Assembly: GCA_949316495.1 (NCBI GenBank)
Contig: OX439012.1
Coordinates: 3,503,059 to 3,567,058 of the forward strand
Length of the DNA: 64,000 nt
Reading direction: 5' to 3'
Source: Amphiduros pacificus
Lineage: Eukaryota; Annelida; Polychaeta; Phyllodocida; Hesionidae
Of the stretch, positions 1 through 12,812 are shown piece by piece. The first letter of the stretch is position 1. Each line of letters starts with the position of its first letter. The notes beneath the pieces were generated by a model. The model did no database searches, had not been told where the DNA came from, and worked only from the letters and a program-made list of their open reading frames with translations. The position numbers and the translations under genes are program-made.

Positions 1-149
1 GGTATTTGTTGCATCTCGTGTTTTGATGATTTAATTATTCAGAATTGAGTTATTTATTTCAATTAAGTATGTGATCGTATCTTATATAATTATATACATA
101 TACGTTTTGCATGCCAATTCTCTAAGCATTTTATTCATCATTTTCTTAT

Positions 150-1450
150 TCTTGCCTCCATCTTTACCCCCCTTATTGTTGCTTCCATCTCTACCCCCCT
201 TATTGTTGCCTGCATCTCTACCCCCTTTATTGTTGCCTCCATCTCTACCCCCTTATTGTTGCCTCCATCATTACCCCCTTATTGTTGCCTCCATCTTTAC
301 CCCCCTTATTATTGCTTCCATCTCTACCCCCCTTATTGTTGCCTCCATCTTTACCCCTCTTATTGTTGCCTCAATCTCTACCCCTTTATTGTTGTCTCCA
401 TCATTACCCCCTTATTGTTGCCTCCATCTTTACCCACCTCATTGTTGCTTCCATCTTTACCCTCCTTAACGTGCCTCCATCTTTACCTCTACCTTATTGT
501 TGCCTCTATCTTTACCCTCCTTATTGTTGCCTCCATCTTTACCCCCCTTATTGTTGCCTCCATCATTACCCCTACCTTATTGTTGCCTCAATCTTTACGC
601 CCCTTATTGTTGCCTCCATCGCCCCCTTATTGTTGCCTATATCTCCCCCTTTTTGGTGCCTTCATCTTTACCCTCCTTATTGTTGCCTCCATCTTTACCC
701 CCCTTATTGTTGCCTCCATCATTACCCCTACCTTATTGCTGCCTCCATCTTTACCCCCCTTTATTGTTGCCTCCATTTTTACCCCTTATCTTGTCACCAT
801 CTTTACCCCTTATTGTTGCATCCATCTCCCCTTTAGTGTTGCCTTCATCTCCCCCTTATTGTTGCCTCCATCTTTACCCCCTTATTGTTGCCTTCATCTT
901 TACCCCTTATTGTTGCCTCCATCTTTACCCCCTTATTGTTGCCTTCATCTTTACCCCTTATTGTTGCCTCCATCGCCCCCTTATTGTTGCCTATATCTCC
1001 CCCTTTTTGGTGCCTTCATCTTTACCCTCCTTATTGTTGCCTCCATCTTTACCCCCCTTATTGTTGCCTCCATCATTACCCCTACCTTATTGCTGCCTCC
1101 ATCTTTACCCCCCTTTATTGTTGCCTCCATTTTTACCCCTTATCTTGTCACCATCTTTACCCCTTATTGTTGCATCCATCTCCCCTTTAGTGTTGCCTTC
1201 ATCTCCCCCTTATTGTTGCCTCCATCTTTACCCCCTTATTGTTGCCTTCATCTCCCCCTTATTGTTGCCTCCATCTTTACCCCCTTATTGTTGCCTTCAT
1301 CTTTACCCCTTATTGTTGCCTCCATCTTTACCCCCTTATTGTTGCCTTCATCTTTACCCCTTATTGTTGCCTCCATCTTTACCCTCCTTATTGTTGCCTC
1401 CATCTTTACTCCTTTTATTGTTGCCTCCATATTGAACCCCTTATTGTCCT
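150..1450. repeat. Minisatellite, ~27-bp pyrimidine-rich unit
   Basis: Tandem array of a 26-28 bp unit of the form CCCCTTATTGTTGCCTCCAT plus CTTTAC, with strong strand asymmetry (C/T on the plus strand). Copies vary in length by one or two bases, so reading frames drift and several long plus-strand ORFs appear; these are repeat translations, not genes. A block of about 245 bp near 602-846 recurs at 956-1200 (offset 354 bp), a higher-order duplication. Flanks 1-150 and 1450-1620 are unremarkable. Confidence 0.93.
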
Positions 1451-2640
1451 CTTTAAACCCTAATGTTGCCACTATCACCCAAAACTCCAAGCTAAGACGG
1501 AAGATAGGTTTGGCGCTAAATATGAGGATGATGAGTTGCCAATTTTCTTCATATTTCTTTTACTGTTACTGTATGATATCCATCAGAAAGTGTCTCTCTC
1601 CTTTCAATGTTTAACTGAATTTGGATTTCATTGTATAGTGTGAGCTATTCACAATTTGACCTTATGAAAAACTGGACCTGGCACGCACCAATATGATATT
1701 TTGAGCAAGCGGCTGAGGATTAATTTGTTTATCATTTTTGCCAATCATATGCGGCCATCTCGCCTCGACTCCCCCGAGTATAAACACAATATACCGAGGA
1801 TGATGGTGATGATGATTTCGCTAATTCATTCATGTCAGTTTTTGGGGGGGAGATTTGGATCAATACTTAAAACAAGCAGATTGCACATCCCGCATTTGGC
1901 CGCTCCAGACCCCCATCTGACAACATAAGGGTCTCATGCTCTTATAGGGGTTTTTGTTTGATATAGGGGGCGGGTGAATCAATGCAAATCAATAAGACAC
2001 AATATAACTGTCTAAAGTGGTGTAATGCTTAGTAGGTTAGTTTCATGATGACCGGCAGTGTTATCGTATCAGCATGTCACATTTACTGCAAGAAAGAGAT
2101 GTCACGTGACCTAAGCAGTCTCAAGCTTTAACGTCCAGAACGAGAAATGCATGTTTTTACCGAGAGGTCACGTGTCCCAATAATTCCTTTGCACAGTAGA
2201 GAAGCATATTATGTGTACATTAGGAGGCCCTCACAGCTCCCTCTAGTGCCAGCCAAAGAGACTTAATGCTATTATCTCCTCTGGTGCATCAAAACCATCT
2301 GGGTTCAACAATTTCTTCCACTCTAAAATAAATTATGAGCTTTACACAACATTCTGAACATTCAACATAGTATTATGAAATTGAAGGATTATATTTTGTT
2401 CATGATATTTTGTTTGGTTAAACTTTGAGAGATTCTCTTATGAAATCTTCTAAAATTTTTAAATAATGGTCACTCATTTTGTGTCTTTACATATTATTTT
2501 GCTTTCTTTTTCTCATGAATATATTTCCTACATGTAGATATCATTGTATTGTTCTATTTCTCCGTTATTATCTAGACTTGTGTGGATCCATTTTTGTCTT
2601 ATATTCATGGAATGCAATCTGCCCTTATAAAGTTCCACAT
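1451..2640. other. Non-coding stretch, nothing recognised
   Basis: AT-rich sequence with short ORFs only, none with a recognisable domain or convincing splice signals. A short G-run lies near 1845. It may be intronic or intergenic; the 5' exons of the M13 gene, if they lie upstream, are not recognisable here. Confidence 0.4.
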
Positions 2641-2642
2641 CC

Positions 2643-2768
2643 TCAGAAAAAGTTGTTGGCCAAACATCAGAAAAGGTCATTGACCAAATATCAGAAAAGG
2701 TCATTGACCAAATATCAGAAACGGTCATTGACCAAATATCAGAAAAGGTCATTGACCAAACATCAATG
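2643..2768. repeat. Short tandem repeat, 24-bp unit
   Basis: About five copies of a 24-bp unit containing AAAAGGTCATTGACCAAATA. The core GGTCATTGACC is an imperfect palindrome. As the unit is a multiple of three, it produces short repetitive ORFs on both strands that should not be read as genes. Confidence 0.85.
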
Positions 2769-2769
2769 G

Positions 2770-3407
2770 CAACGTTCAGACAAATATGACACATTTTGTT
2801 ATTTGCGTTGAAGCCATGATGAGAAAGGGTTACTCCCAAATAGCGATAATGTGAGGATTGCCTGAAAACACAAATCTGCAACTGCTCTAGTCTGTGTCTG
2901 TCTCCACTCTTGCGTTGCAATTGACCTATTATTTGTGGAACAACAGAAGTCTCAGGATAATAGCAAATATTCTTTTCTCGGGCTTAAACACATTTACCCT
3001 CTGATACAGGACTTCCCACTCTCATATCAGTCCCTGTCGTTATTGTGAAAAAGTGCATCAAGATCTTATAATAAAAATCAGACTGTTGACTGATTGGTGA
3101 AAGAAATGTTGAATATTTATACAAATTCTTTTTGTACTGACAGCTCTGATTGGCCAGTTTCTAGGTTAGACACCAGATTACAGTTTATGACCTGATGTTG
3201 GTCAATTCGGATTGGATGCTATTTTGGTGAGCACGATGAGTATTTATGACTCAGTGATTTCTAAATTCCGAAAACTATACTCTGCATTACAGGGGTAGCA
3301 TTCAATTACTACCTATGCAATCATTGCCCCATATTTGATACCATTCTAAATTTGGAATTCCCCAAGTTATTAATGCTTGCCTTGCTCACAAAAATATTCA
3401 GACAAGC
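2770..3407. other. Non-coding stretch, nothing recognised
   Basis: Single-copy-looking AT-rich sequence between two tandem arrays. I see no exon with family similarity and no RNA gene. Confidence 0.4.
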
Positions 3408-6400
3408 ATAATGCAACTACCATGCAGATTCAGACAGACCCATTGCATCTACCATGCAGGTTCAGACAAACCCATTGCATCTACCATGCAGGTTATGACA
3501 AACCCATTGCATCTACCAAGCAGGTTCAGACAAACCCAATACATCTACAAAGCAGGTTCAGACAAACCCAGTACATTTACAAAGCAGGTTGCATCTAGCA
3601 TACAGGTTCAAACAAACCCATTGCATCTAGCATACAGGTTCAAACAAACCCAATAAACCTAACATGCAGGTTCAGGCAGACCCAGTACATCTACCATGCA
3701 GGTTCAGAAAAACCCATTGCATCTACCATGCAGGTTCAGACAAACACATTGCATCTACCATGCAGGTTCAGACAAACCCATTGCATCTACCATGCAGGTT
3801 CAGACAAACACATTGCATCTACCATGCAGGTTCAGACAAACCCAATACATCTACAAAGCAAGTTCAGACAAGCCCATTGCATCTACCATGCAGGTTCAGA
3901 CAAACCCATTGCATCTACCATGCAGGTACAGACAAACCCATTGCATCTATCATGCAGGTTTAGACAAACCCATTGCATCTACCATGCAGGTTAGGACAAA
4001 CCCATTGCATCTACCAAGCAGGTTCAGACAAACCCAATACATCTACAAAGCAGGTTCAGACAAACCCAGTACATTTACAAAGCAGGTTCAGACAAACACA
4101 CTACATCTACAAAGCAGGTTCAGACAAACCCATTGCATCTACCAAGCAGGTTCAGACAAACCCAATACATCTACAAAGCAAGTTCAGACAAACCCAGTAC
4201 ATTTACAAAGCAGGTTCAGACAAACCCACTTCATCTACAAAGCAGGTTCAGACAAACACATTGCATCTACAAAGCAGGTTCAGACAAACCCAGTACATTT
4301 ACAAAGCAGGTTCAGACAAACCCACTACATCTACAAAGCAGGTTCAGACAAACACATTGCATCTACCATGCAGGTTCAGACAAACCCAATACATCTACAA
4401 AGCAAGTTCAGACAAGCCCATTGCATCTACCATGCAGGTTCAGACAAACCCATTGCATCTACCATGCAGGTACAGACAAACCCATTGCATCTATCATGCA
4501 GGTTCAGACAAACCCATTGCATCTACCATGCAGGTTATGACAAACCCATTGCATCTACCAAGCAGGTTCAGACAAACCCAATACATCTACAAAGCAGGTT
4601 CAGACAAACCCAGTACATTTACAAAGCAGGTTCAGACAAACCCACTACATCTACAAAGCAGGTTCAGACAAACCCATTGCATCTACAAAGCAGGTTCAGA
4701 CAAAACCAATGCATCTACCAAGCAGGTTCAGACAAACCCAATACATCTACAAAGCAGGTTCAGACAAACCAAGTACATTTACAAAGCAGGTTCAGACAAA
4801 CACATTGCATCTACAAAGCAGGTTCAGACAAACCCAGTACATTTACAAAGCAGGTTCAGACAAACCCAATGCATCTACCAAGCAGGTTCAGACAAACCCA
4901 ATACATCTACAAAGCAGGTTCAGACAAACCCAATGCATCTACCAAGCAGGTTCAGACAAACCCAATACATCTACAAAGCAGGTTCAGACAAACCCAGTAC
5001 ATTTACAAAGCAGGTTGCATCTAGCATACAGGTTCAAACAAACCCATTGCATCTAGCATACAGGTTCAAACAAACCCAATAAACCTAACATGCAGGTTCA
5101 GGCAGACCCAGTACATCTACCATGCAGGTTCAGAAAAACCCATTGCATCTACCATGCAGGTTCAGACAAACACATTGCATCTACCATGCAGGTTCAGACA
5201 AACCCATTGCATCTACCATGCAGGTTCAGACAAACACATTGCATCTACCATGCAGGTTCAGACAAACCCAATACATCTACAAAGCAAGTTCAGACAAGCC
5301 CATTGCATCTACCATGCAGGTTCAGACAAACCCATTGCATCTACCATGCAGGTACAGACAAACCCATTGCATCTATCATGCAGGTTTAGACAAACCCATT
5401 GCATCTACCATGCAGGTTAGGACAAACCCATTGCATCTACCAAGCAGGTTCAGACAAACCCAATACATCTACAAAGCAGGTTCAGACAAACCCAGTACAT
5501 TTACAAAGCAGGTTCAGACAAACACACTACATCTACAAAGCAGGTTCAGACAAACCCATTGCATCTACCAAGCAGGTTCAGACAAACCCAATACATCTAC
5601 AAAGCAAGTTCAGACAAACCCAGTACATTTACAAAGCAGGTTCAGACAAACCCACTACATCTACAAAGCAGGTTCAGACAAACACATTGCATCTACAAAG
5701 CAGGTTCAGACAAACCCAGTACATTTACAAAGCAGGTTCAGACAAACCCACTACATCTACAAAGCAGGTTCAGACAAACACATTGCATCTACCATGCAGG
5801 TTCAGACAAACCCAATACATCTACAAAGCAAGTTCAGACAAGCCCATTGCATCTACCATGCAGGTTCAGACAAACCCATTGCATCTACCATGCAGGTACA
5901 GACAAACCCATTGCATCTATCATGCAGGTTCAGACAAACCCATTGCATCTACCATGCAGGTTATGACAAACCCATTGCATCTACCAAGCAGGTTCAGACA
6001 AACCCAATACATCTACAAAGCAGGTTCAGACAAACCAAGTACATTTACAAAGCAGGTTCAGACAAACCCACTACATCTACAAAGCAGGTTCAGACAAACC
6101 AAGTACATTTACAAAGCAGGTTCAGACAAACCCAATGCATCTACCAAGCAGGTTCAGACAAACCCAATACATCTACAAAGCAGGTTCAGACAAACCCAAT
6201 GCATCTACCAAGCAGGTTCAGACAAACCCACTACATCTACAAAGCAGGTTCAGACAAACCCACTACATCTACCAAGCAGGTTCAGACAAACCCACTACAT
6301 CTACAAAGCAGGTTCAGACAAACCCAATGCATCTACCAAGCAGGTTCAGACAAACCCAATACATCTACCAAGCAGGTTCAAACAAAACCAATGCATCTAC

Positions 6401-6506
6401 CAAGCAGGTTCAGACAAACCCAATACATCTACCAAGCAGGTTCAGACAAACCCAATACATCTACAAAGCAAGTTCAGACAAACCCAATACATCTACCATG
6501 CTGGTT
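3408..6506. repeat. Large minisatellite, 32-bp unit, ~97 copies
   Basis: Unit of the form GGTTCAGACAAACCCATTGC followed by ATCTACCATGCA, with common variants (ACATCTACAAAGCA, ACATTTACAAAGCA). Since 32 is not a multiple of three and the unit has no stop in any plus frame, all three plus frames stay open for hundreds of codons with a 32-residue period; these ORFs are artefacts. A higher-order duplication with an exact 1426-bp offset is visible: ORF starts at 3664, 3696, 3728, 3973, 4133 and 4709 recur at 5090, 5122, 5154, 5399, 5559 and 6135, some with identical translations. Confidence 0.96.
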
Positions 6507-7876
6507 AAATACTGCGTTGGCAACATGTTCTCCAGGCACATACAGCCACTATAGACATTGGTCATCTGGAGTTACTCTGGCATATATTGACTAAAATGAA
6601 GGAATGTCTATCTCTGAATGGGCTGTGTACATATATGCATTGGATTGATAAGGAATTTGACAATATAGAGGGCACCACATACAGGTGACTTAACAAGAAA
6701 TGGCGCGAAAATATGTACATCAACATTAAACATCACACAGATCTGCTGGTAATACCAATAACTATGTCAAGGAAAAATTGTCATTGTATAGATCAAATAT
6801 TTCTGCACTATCTTAGTTTTTCTGATCCCCAGTGTGATAAACTATTCTGGTTTGTTACATTCTTTGCAGTTTAAATAATATTCAGACAGTGATTGTGGGG
6901 TTCATCATACAGGGATTCTGTATTTTAGTTACCACACTGAGAGGTTAAACAAATGACCTAATTAAAAGACAGATAGACCTTATGCAGGAATAGTTAAAGG
7001 ACAGAACATTTAATTGCATAAATCATGATATTGATTTTGGATCGATTTGACCTGAATCTATATCCACGTTTATCATGTTCTTCAAATACGGCTAAGTGTC
7101 CATGCACTAAGACAGCCCAAAAACTCTCACTGACCTACTTTATGGATTTTCAGGGTAGTGTCAACATTGCCTTAAATGTTTTAGCAACTCGGGCAGTGTG
7201 TCAATATAATTTTGTCAATATCATTTGAATTTCTTTCAATGTTATGCAGCCATTAGATCCAAGGGTATCAAAGTCACAAAGTCACAGAAACATAATCATA
7301 GTTCTCTGCTTGGTTTTGAGAATAAAGGATAAACCTACTAATAAGGCTATGATGACCACACTCAGGTCCCTGACGCAGGCACATTATCACATCATTAAAT
7401 ATAAAGGTCCTCTCATTTGTATACCCCAGCAAAATTGAGATGACCATGTTTGACCACTTGGCACAAGGTTTCACACTCTGGTGTGAGCTGAAATATTGCG
7501 TTCAAGCAGTTCAGGAAAGAATAATTCCATTATTCCTGGACAATCAAGTAGAATAGATTTCTACTGTCAAATAGATTTAATGCAACAAATTAACCTGAAG
7601 TACATATGGCCATCAAATAAATTTGGAAATGTTTAAATCATAAATTATCTGTTTGAAATATTCAGCTCAAATAAACATTTAAAAGGATGCTATGGTGTAC
7701 TGCAAAATATGTACACAAGAAGACACCCATGACAGTGATGGTGGCGACACGATACGGGAGGGCGAAAATGGTACTACATATCTATTGAATTGCCACCTGT
7801 GTATCGTAATTATGCATACGACTTCAAAACAATGGATATAAACAATAAAAATTGCATGGCTTGCCCAATAGGCCGT
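6507..7876. other. Non-coding stretch between two large arrays
   Basis: AT-rich sequence with no exon I can assign. Several short ORFs (for example near 7025-7228) have no recognisable domain. Confidence 0.4.
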
Positions 7877-10800
7877 GTCTGACCTGTGAATGGTGGGTGG
7901 TGAGGAAGGGAACTGTCTGGCCTGTGGGTGGTGAGGAAAGGAACTATCTGAACTGTGGGTGGTGAGGAAGGGAACTGTCTGGCCTGTGGGTGGTCAGGGA
8001 AGGAACTATCTGAACTGTGGGTGGTGAGGAAAGGAACTGTCTGACCTGTGGGTGGTGAGGAAAGGAACTGTCTGACCTGCGAGTGGTTAGGAAAGGAACT
8101 GTCTGACTTGTAAGTGGTGAGGAAAGGAACTGTCTGACCTGTGAGTGGTGAGGAAAGGAACTGTCTGACCTGTTGGTGGTTAGGAAAGGAACTGTCTGAC
8201 CTGTGAGTGGTTAGGAAAGGAACTGTCTGACTTGTGAGTGGTGAGGAAAGGAACTGTCTGACCTGTGAGTGGTTAGGAAAGGAACTGTCTGACCTGTGAG
8301 TGGTGAGGAAAGGAACTGTCTGACCTGTGAGTGGTGAGGGAAGGAACTGTCTGACCTGTGAATGGTTAGGAAAGGAACTGTCTGACCTGTGAGTGGTGAG
8401 GAAAGGAACTGTCTGACCTGTGAGTGGTGAGGGAAGGAACTGTCTGAGCTGTGGGTGGTGAGGAAAGGAACTGTCTGACCTGTGGGTGGTGAGAAAAGGA
8501 ACTGTCTGACCTGTGAGTGGTCAGGAAAGGAACTGTCTGACATGTGGGTGGTGAGAAATTAACTGTCTGACCTATGGGTGGTGAGGAAAGGAACTGTCTG
8601 ACCTGTGAGTGGTGAGGGAAGGAACTGTCTGACCTGTGAGTGGTTAGGAAAGGAACTGTCTGACCTGTGAGTGGTTAGGAAAGGAACTGTCTGACTTGTA
8701 AGTGGTGAGGAAAGGAACTGTCTGACCTGTGAGTGGTGAGGAAAGGAACTGTCTGACCTGTTGGTGGTTAGGAAAGGAACTGTCTGACCTGTGAGTGGTT
8801 AGGAAAGGAACTGTCTGACTTGTAAGTGGTGAGGAAAGGAACTGTCTGACCTGTGAGTGGTTAGGAAAGGAACTGTCTGACCTGTGAGTGGTGAGGAAAG
8901 GAACTGTCTGACCTGTGAGTGGTGAGGGAAGGAACTGTCTGACCTGTGAATGGTTAGGAAAGGAACTGTCTGACCTGTGAGTGGTGAGGAAAGGAACTGT
9001 CTGACCTGTGAGTGGTGAGGGAAGGAACTGTCTGAGCTGTGGGTGGTGAGGAAAGGAACTGTCTGACCTGTGGGTGGTGAGAAAAGGAACTGTCTGACCT
9101 GTGAGTGGTCAGGAAAGGAACTGTCTGACATGTGGGTGGTGAGAAATTAACTGTCTGACCTATGGGTGGTGAGGAAAGGAACTGTCTGACCTGTGAGTGG
9201 TGAGGGAAGGAACTGTCTGACCTGTGAGTGGTTAGGAAAGGAACTGTCTGACCTGTGAGTGGTGAGGAAAGGAACTGTCTGACCTGTGAGTGGTGAGGGA
9301 AGGAACTGTCTGACCTGTGAATGGTTAGGAAAGGAACTGTCTGACCTGTGAGTGGTGAGGAAAGGAACTGTCTGACCTGTGAGTGGTGAGGGAAGGAACT
9401 GTCTGAGCTGTGGGTGGTGAGGAAAGGAACTGTCTGACCTGTGGGTGGTGAGAAAAGGAACTGTCTGACCTGTGAGTGGTCAGGAAAGGAACTGTCTGAC
9501 ATGTGGGTGGTGAGAAATTAACTGTCTGACCTATGGGTGGTGAGGAAAGGAACTGTCTGACCTGTGAGTGGTGAGGGAAGGAACTGTCTGACCTGTGAGT
9601 GGTTAGGAAAGGAACTGTCTGACCTGTGAGTGGTGAGGAAAGGAACTGTCTGACCTGTGAGTGGTGAGGGAAGGAACTGTTTGACCTGTGAGTGGTGAGG
9701 GAAGGAACTGTCTGACCTGTGGGTGGTTAGGAAAGGAACTGTCTGACCTGTGAGTGGTGAGGACAGAAACTGTCTGACCTGTGAATGGTGAGGAAAGGAA
9801 CTGTCTGACCTGTGAGTGGTCAGGGAAGGAACTGTCTGACCTGTGAGTGGTTAGGAAAGGAACTGTCTGACCTGTGAGTGGTTAGGAAAGGAACTGTCTG
9901 ACCTGTGGGTGGTGAGGAAAGGAACTGTCTGACCTGTGGGTGATGAGGAAAGGAACTGTCTGACATGTAAGTGGTGAGGAAAGGAATTGTCTGATCTGTG
10001 AGTGGTCAGGGAAGGAACTGTCTGATCTGTGGGTGGTTTGGAAAGGAACTGTCTGACCTGTGAGTGGTGAGGAAAGGAACTGTCTGACCTGTGAATGGTG
10101 AGGAAAGGAACTGTCTGACCTGTGGGTGGTGAGGAAAGGAACTGTCTGACATGTAAGTGGTGAGGAAAGGAACTGTCTGACCTGTGAGTGGTGAGGAAAG
10201 GACCTGTCTGACCTGTGGGTGGTGAGGAAAGGAACTGTCTGACCTGGGGGTGGTTAGGAAAGTAACTGTTTGACCTGGGGGTGATCAGGAAAGTAACTGT
10301 CTGACCTGTGAGTGGTCAGGGAAGGAACTGTCCGACCTGTGAGTGGTTAGGAAAGGAACTGTCTGACCTGTGGGTGGTGAGAAAAGGAACTGTCTGACCT
10401 GTGAATGGTGAGAAAATGAACTGTCTGATCTGTGAGTGGTTAGGAAAGGAACTGTCTGACCTGTGAATGGTTAGGAAAGGAACTGTCTGACCTGTGAATG
10501 GTTAGGAAAGGAACTGTCTGACTTGTAAGTGGTGAGGAAAGGAACTGTCTGACCTGTGGGTGGTGAGGAAAGGAACTGTCTGACCTGTGAGTGGTGAGAA
10601 AATTAATTGTCTGACCTGTGAGTGGTTAGGAAAGGAACTGTCTGACCTGTGGGTGGTTAGGAAAGGAACTGTCTGACCTGTGATGGTTAGGAAAGGAACT
10701 GTCTGACTTGTAAGTGGTGAGGAAAGGAACTGTCTGACCTGTGAGTGGTTAGGAAAGGAACTGTCTGACCTGTGAGTGGTGAGAAAATGAACTGTCTGAC

Positions 10801-12150
10801 TTGTGGGTGATCAGGAAAGGAACTGTCTGACCTATGAGTGGTTAGGAAAGGAACTGTCTGACTTGTGAGTGGTGAGAAAATGAACTGTCTGACATGTAAG
10901 TGGTGAGAAAATGAACTGTCTGACTTGTGGGTGATCAGGAAAGGAACTGTCTGACCTATGAGTGGTTAGGAAAGGAACTGTCTGACTTGTGAGTGGTGAG
11001 AAAATGAACTGTCTGACATGTTAGTGGTGAGGAAATGAACTGTCTGACTTGTGGGTGATCAGGAAAGGAACTGTCTGACATGTAAGTGGTGAGGAAAGGA
11101 ACTGTCTGACCTGTGAATGGTTAGGAAAGGAACTGTCTGACCTGTGAATGGTTAGGAAAGGAACTGTCTGACCTGTGAGTGGTTAGGAAAGGAACTGTCT
11201 GACCTGTGAGTGGTTAGGAAAGGAACTGTCTGACATGTAAGTGGTGAGGAAAGGAACTGTCTGACCTGTGGGTGGTTAGGAAAGGAACTGTCTGACCTGT
11301 GAGTGGTGAGGAAAGGAACTGTCTGACCTGTGAGTGGTTAGGAAAGGAACTGTCTGACCTGTGAGTGGTTAGGAAAGGAACTGTCTGACCTGTGAGTGGT
11401 GAGGAAAGGAACTGTCTGACCTGTGAGTGGTTAGGAAAGGAACTGTCTGACCTGTGAGTGGTGAGGAAAGGAACTGTCTGACCTGTGAGTGGTTAGGAAA
11501 GGAACTGTCTGACCTGTGAGTGGTTAGGAAAGGAACTGTCTGACCTGTGAGTGGTTAGGAAAGGAACTGTCTGACCTGTGAGTGGTTAGGAAAGGAACTG
11601 TCTGACCTGTGAATGGTTAGGAAAGGAACTGTCTGACATGTAAGTGGTGAGGAAAGGAACTGTCTGACCTGTGAGTGGTTAGGAAAGGAACTGTCTGACC
11701 TGTGAGTGGTTAGGAAAGGAACTGTCTGACCTGTGAGTGGTTAGGAAAGGAACTGTCTGACCTGTGAGTGGTGAGGAAAGGAACTGTCTGACCTGTGAGT
11801 GGTTAGGAAAGGAACTGTCTGACCTGTGAGTGGTGAGGAAAGGAACTGTCTGACCTGTGAGTGGTTAGGAAAGGAACTGTCTGACCTGTGAGTGGTTAGG
11901 AAAGGAACTGTCTGACCTGTGAGTGGTTAGGAAAGGAACTGTCTGACCTGTGAGTGGTTAGGAAAGGAACTGTCTGACCTGTGAATGGTTAGGAAAGGAA
12001 CTGTCTGACATGTAAGTGGTGAGGAAAGGAACTGTCTGACCTGTGAGTGGTTAGGAAAGGAACTGTCTGACCTGTGAGTGGTTAGGAAAGGAACTGTCTG
12101 ACCTGTGAGTGGTTAGGAAAGGAACTGTCTGACCTGTGAGTGGCCAGCAG
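7877..12150. repeat. Large minisatellite, 31-bp unit, ~137 copies
   Basis: Unit GGAACTGTCTGACCTGTGAG followed by TGGTTAGGAAA, with variants at the GTGAG/GTGGG/GTAAG and GGTTAGG/GGTGAGG positions. Higher-order blocks are visible: minus-strand ORFs starting at 8543, 9131 and 9502 give nearly identical repeats (offsets 588 and 371 bp, near multiples of 31), and the block around 11320-11680 recurs 372 bp later. Each unit contains CTGTGAGT, a 5'-splice-site-like string on the plus strand, but no exon could be recognised in the array. Confidence 0.96.
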
Positions 12151-12812
12151 CCAATGACACCGTTTATGATATCAAACACTAATGAAGAGCTGGATAATTG
12201 CCATATTTATCAGCTCTTAAATGGTTCTGGTTGAATACAAAATAGTCACAGTTTTTCTTCATATACGTCTTAGCTAGGCCGGGCAATCAAAACACAATAG
12301 TTGCATTGCAGTTCAAGGTAATATATTACTAACGGATCTGTATAGATGGCCATAAAGAACATAATATACAACCAAAGACACAGTACATTGCCTTGATACC
12401 TTCCTTCAAATCCAACGTGGAAAGCCATTAGATATGACTTGCTATTGGTCAAAGTGTGGAACAATGGTCAATAGGGCACGGCGCCATTGTATGGGGGGGG
12501 GAGGTGAGGGGTCACTGTCTGACCTAGTGTGCTCGTATCAATGTTCTAGATGGTCTTTTCACTGGAGGGGAGCGAGGAAACAAACTAAAAGTTGGGTTTC
12601 CTGTCCACATTATCTATTCATGCATTATCGATCATATCTGCCATGTTCAGCTTCGATCTATCTTAGTCATTCCAATTAAATATTCATGCTTTCTCCTGAC
12701 ATAAACCCATACAATTTGTACATGTACATATATTATGTAAACTGACTTACATAAACATTATAATGTGAACAAAACTAAAGTTTAAGGTGTAATGTGCTGT
12801 GTTTGTTTGCAG
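12151..12812. other. Non-coding, probably intron upstream of the first visible M13 exon
   Basis: No coding similarity seen. The stretch ends in a pyrimidine-rich 3' splice site (GTTTGTTTGCAG, ending at 12812), so at least its right part is intronic to the M13 peptidase gene. Confidence 0.5.

Noticed and set aside
71-1614. Proline/leucine-rich ORFs up to 452 codons
   Set aside because: Frame-drifting translation of the ~27-bp pyrimidine-rich array.
3377-6594. Several plus-strand ORFs of 70-490 codons with a 32-residue period
   Set aside because: They are translations of the 32-bp minisatellite, open in all three frames because the unit lacks stops; no start context, splice sites or family similarity.
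8211-9502. Minus-strand ORFs of 110-182 codons rich in SSFPHHSQVRQ
   Set aside because: Artefact of the 31-bp array; repeated copies are caused by higher-order duplication.
7877-12150. CRISPR array or centromeric satellite
   Set aside because: Direct head-to-tail units without spacers in a eukaryotic gene-bearing region; no cas genes, and the unit is much shorter than usual centromeric monomers.
1-12812. N-terminal exons of the M13 gene
   Set aside because: I looked for the anchor segment and the family's cysteine and DFYxYACG motifs but found no convincing exon; they probably lie upstream of the window.
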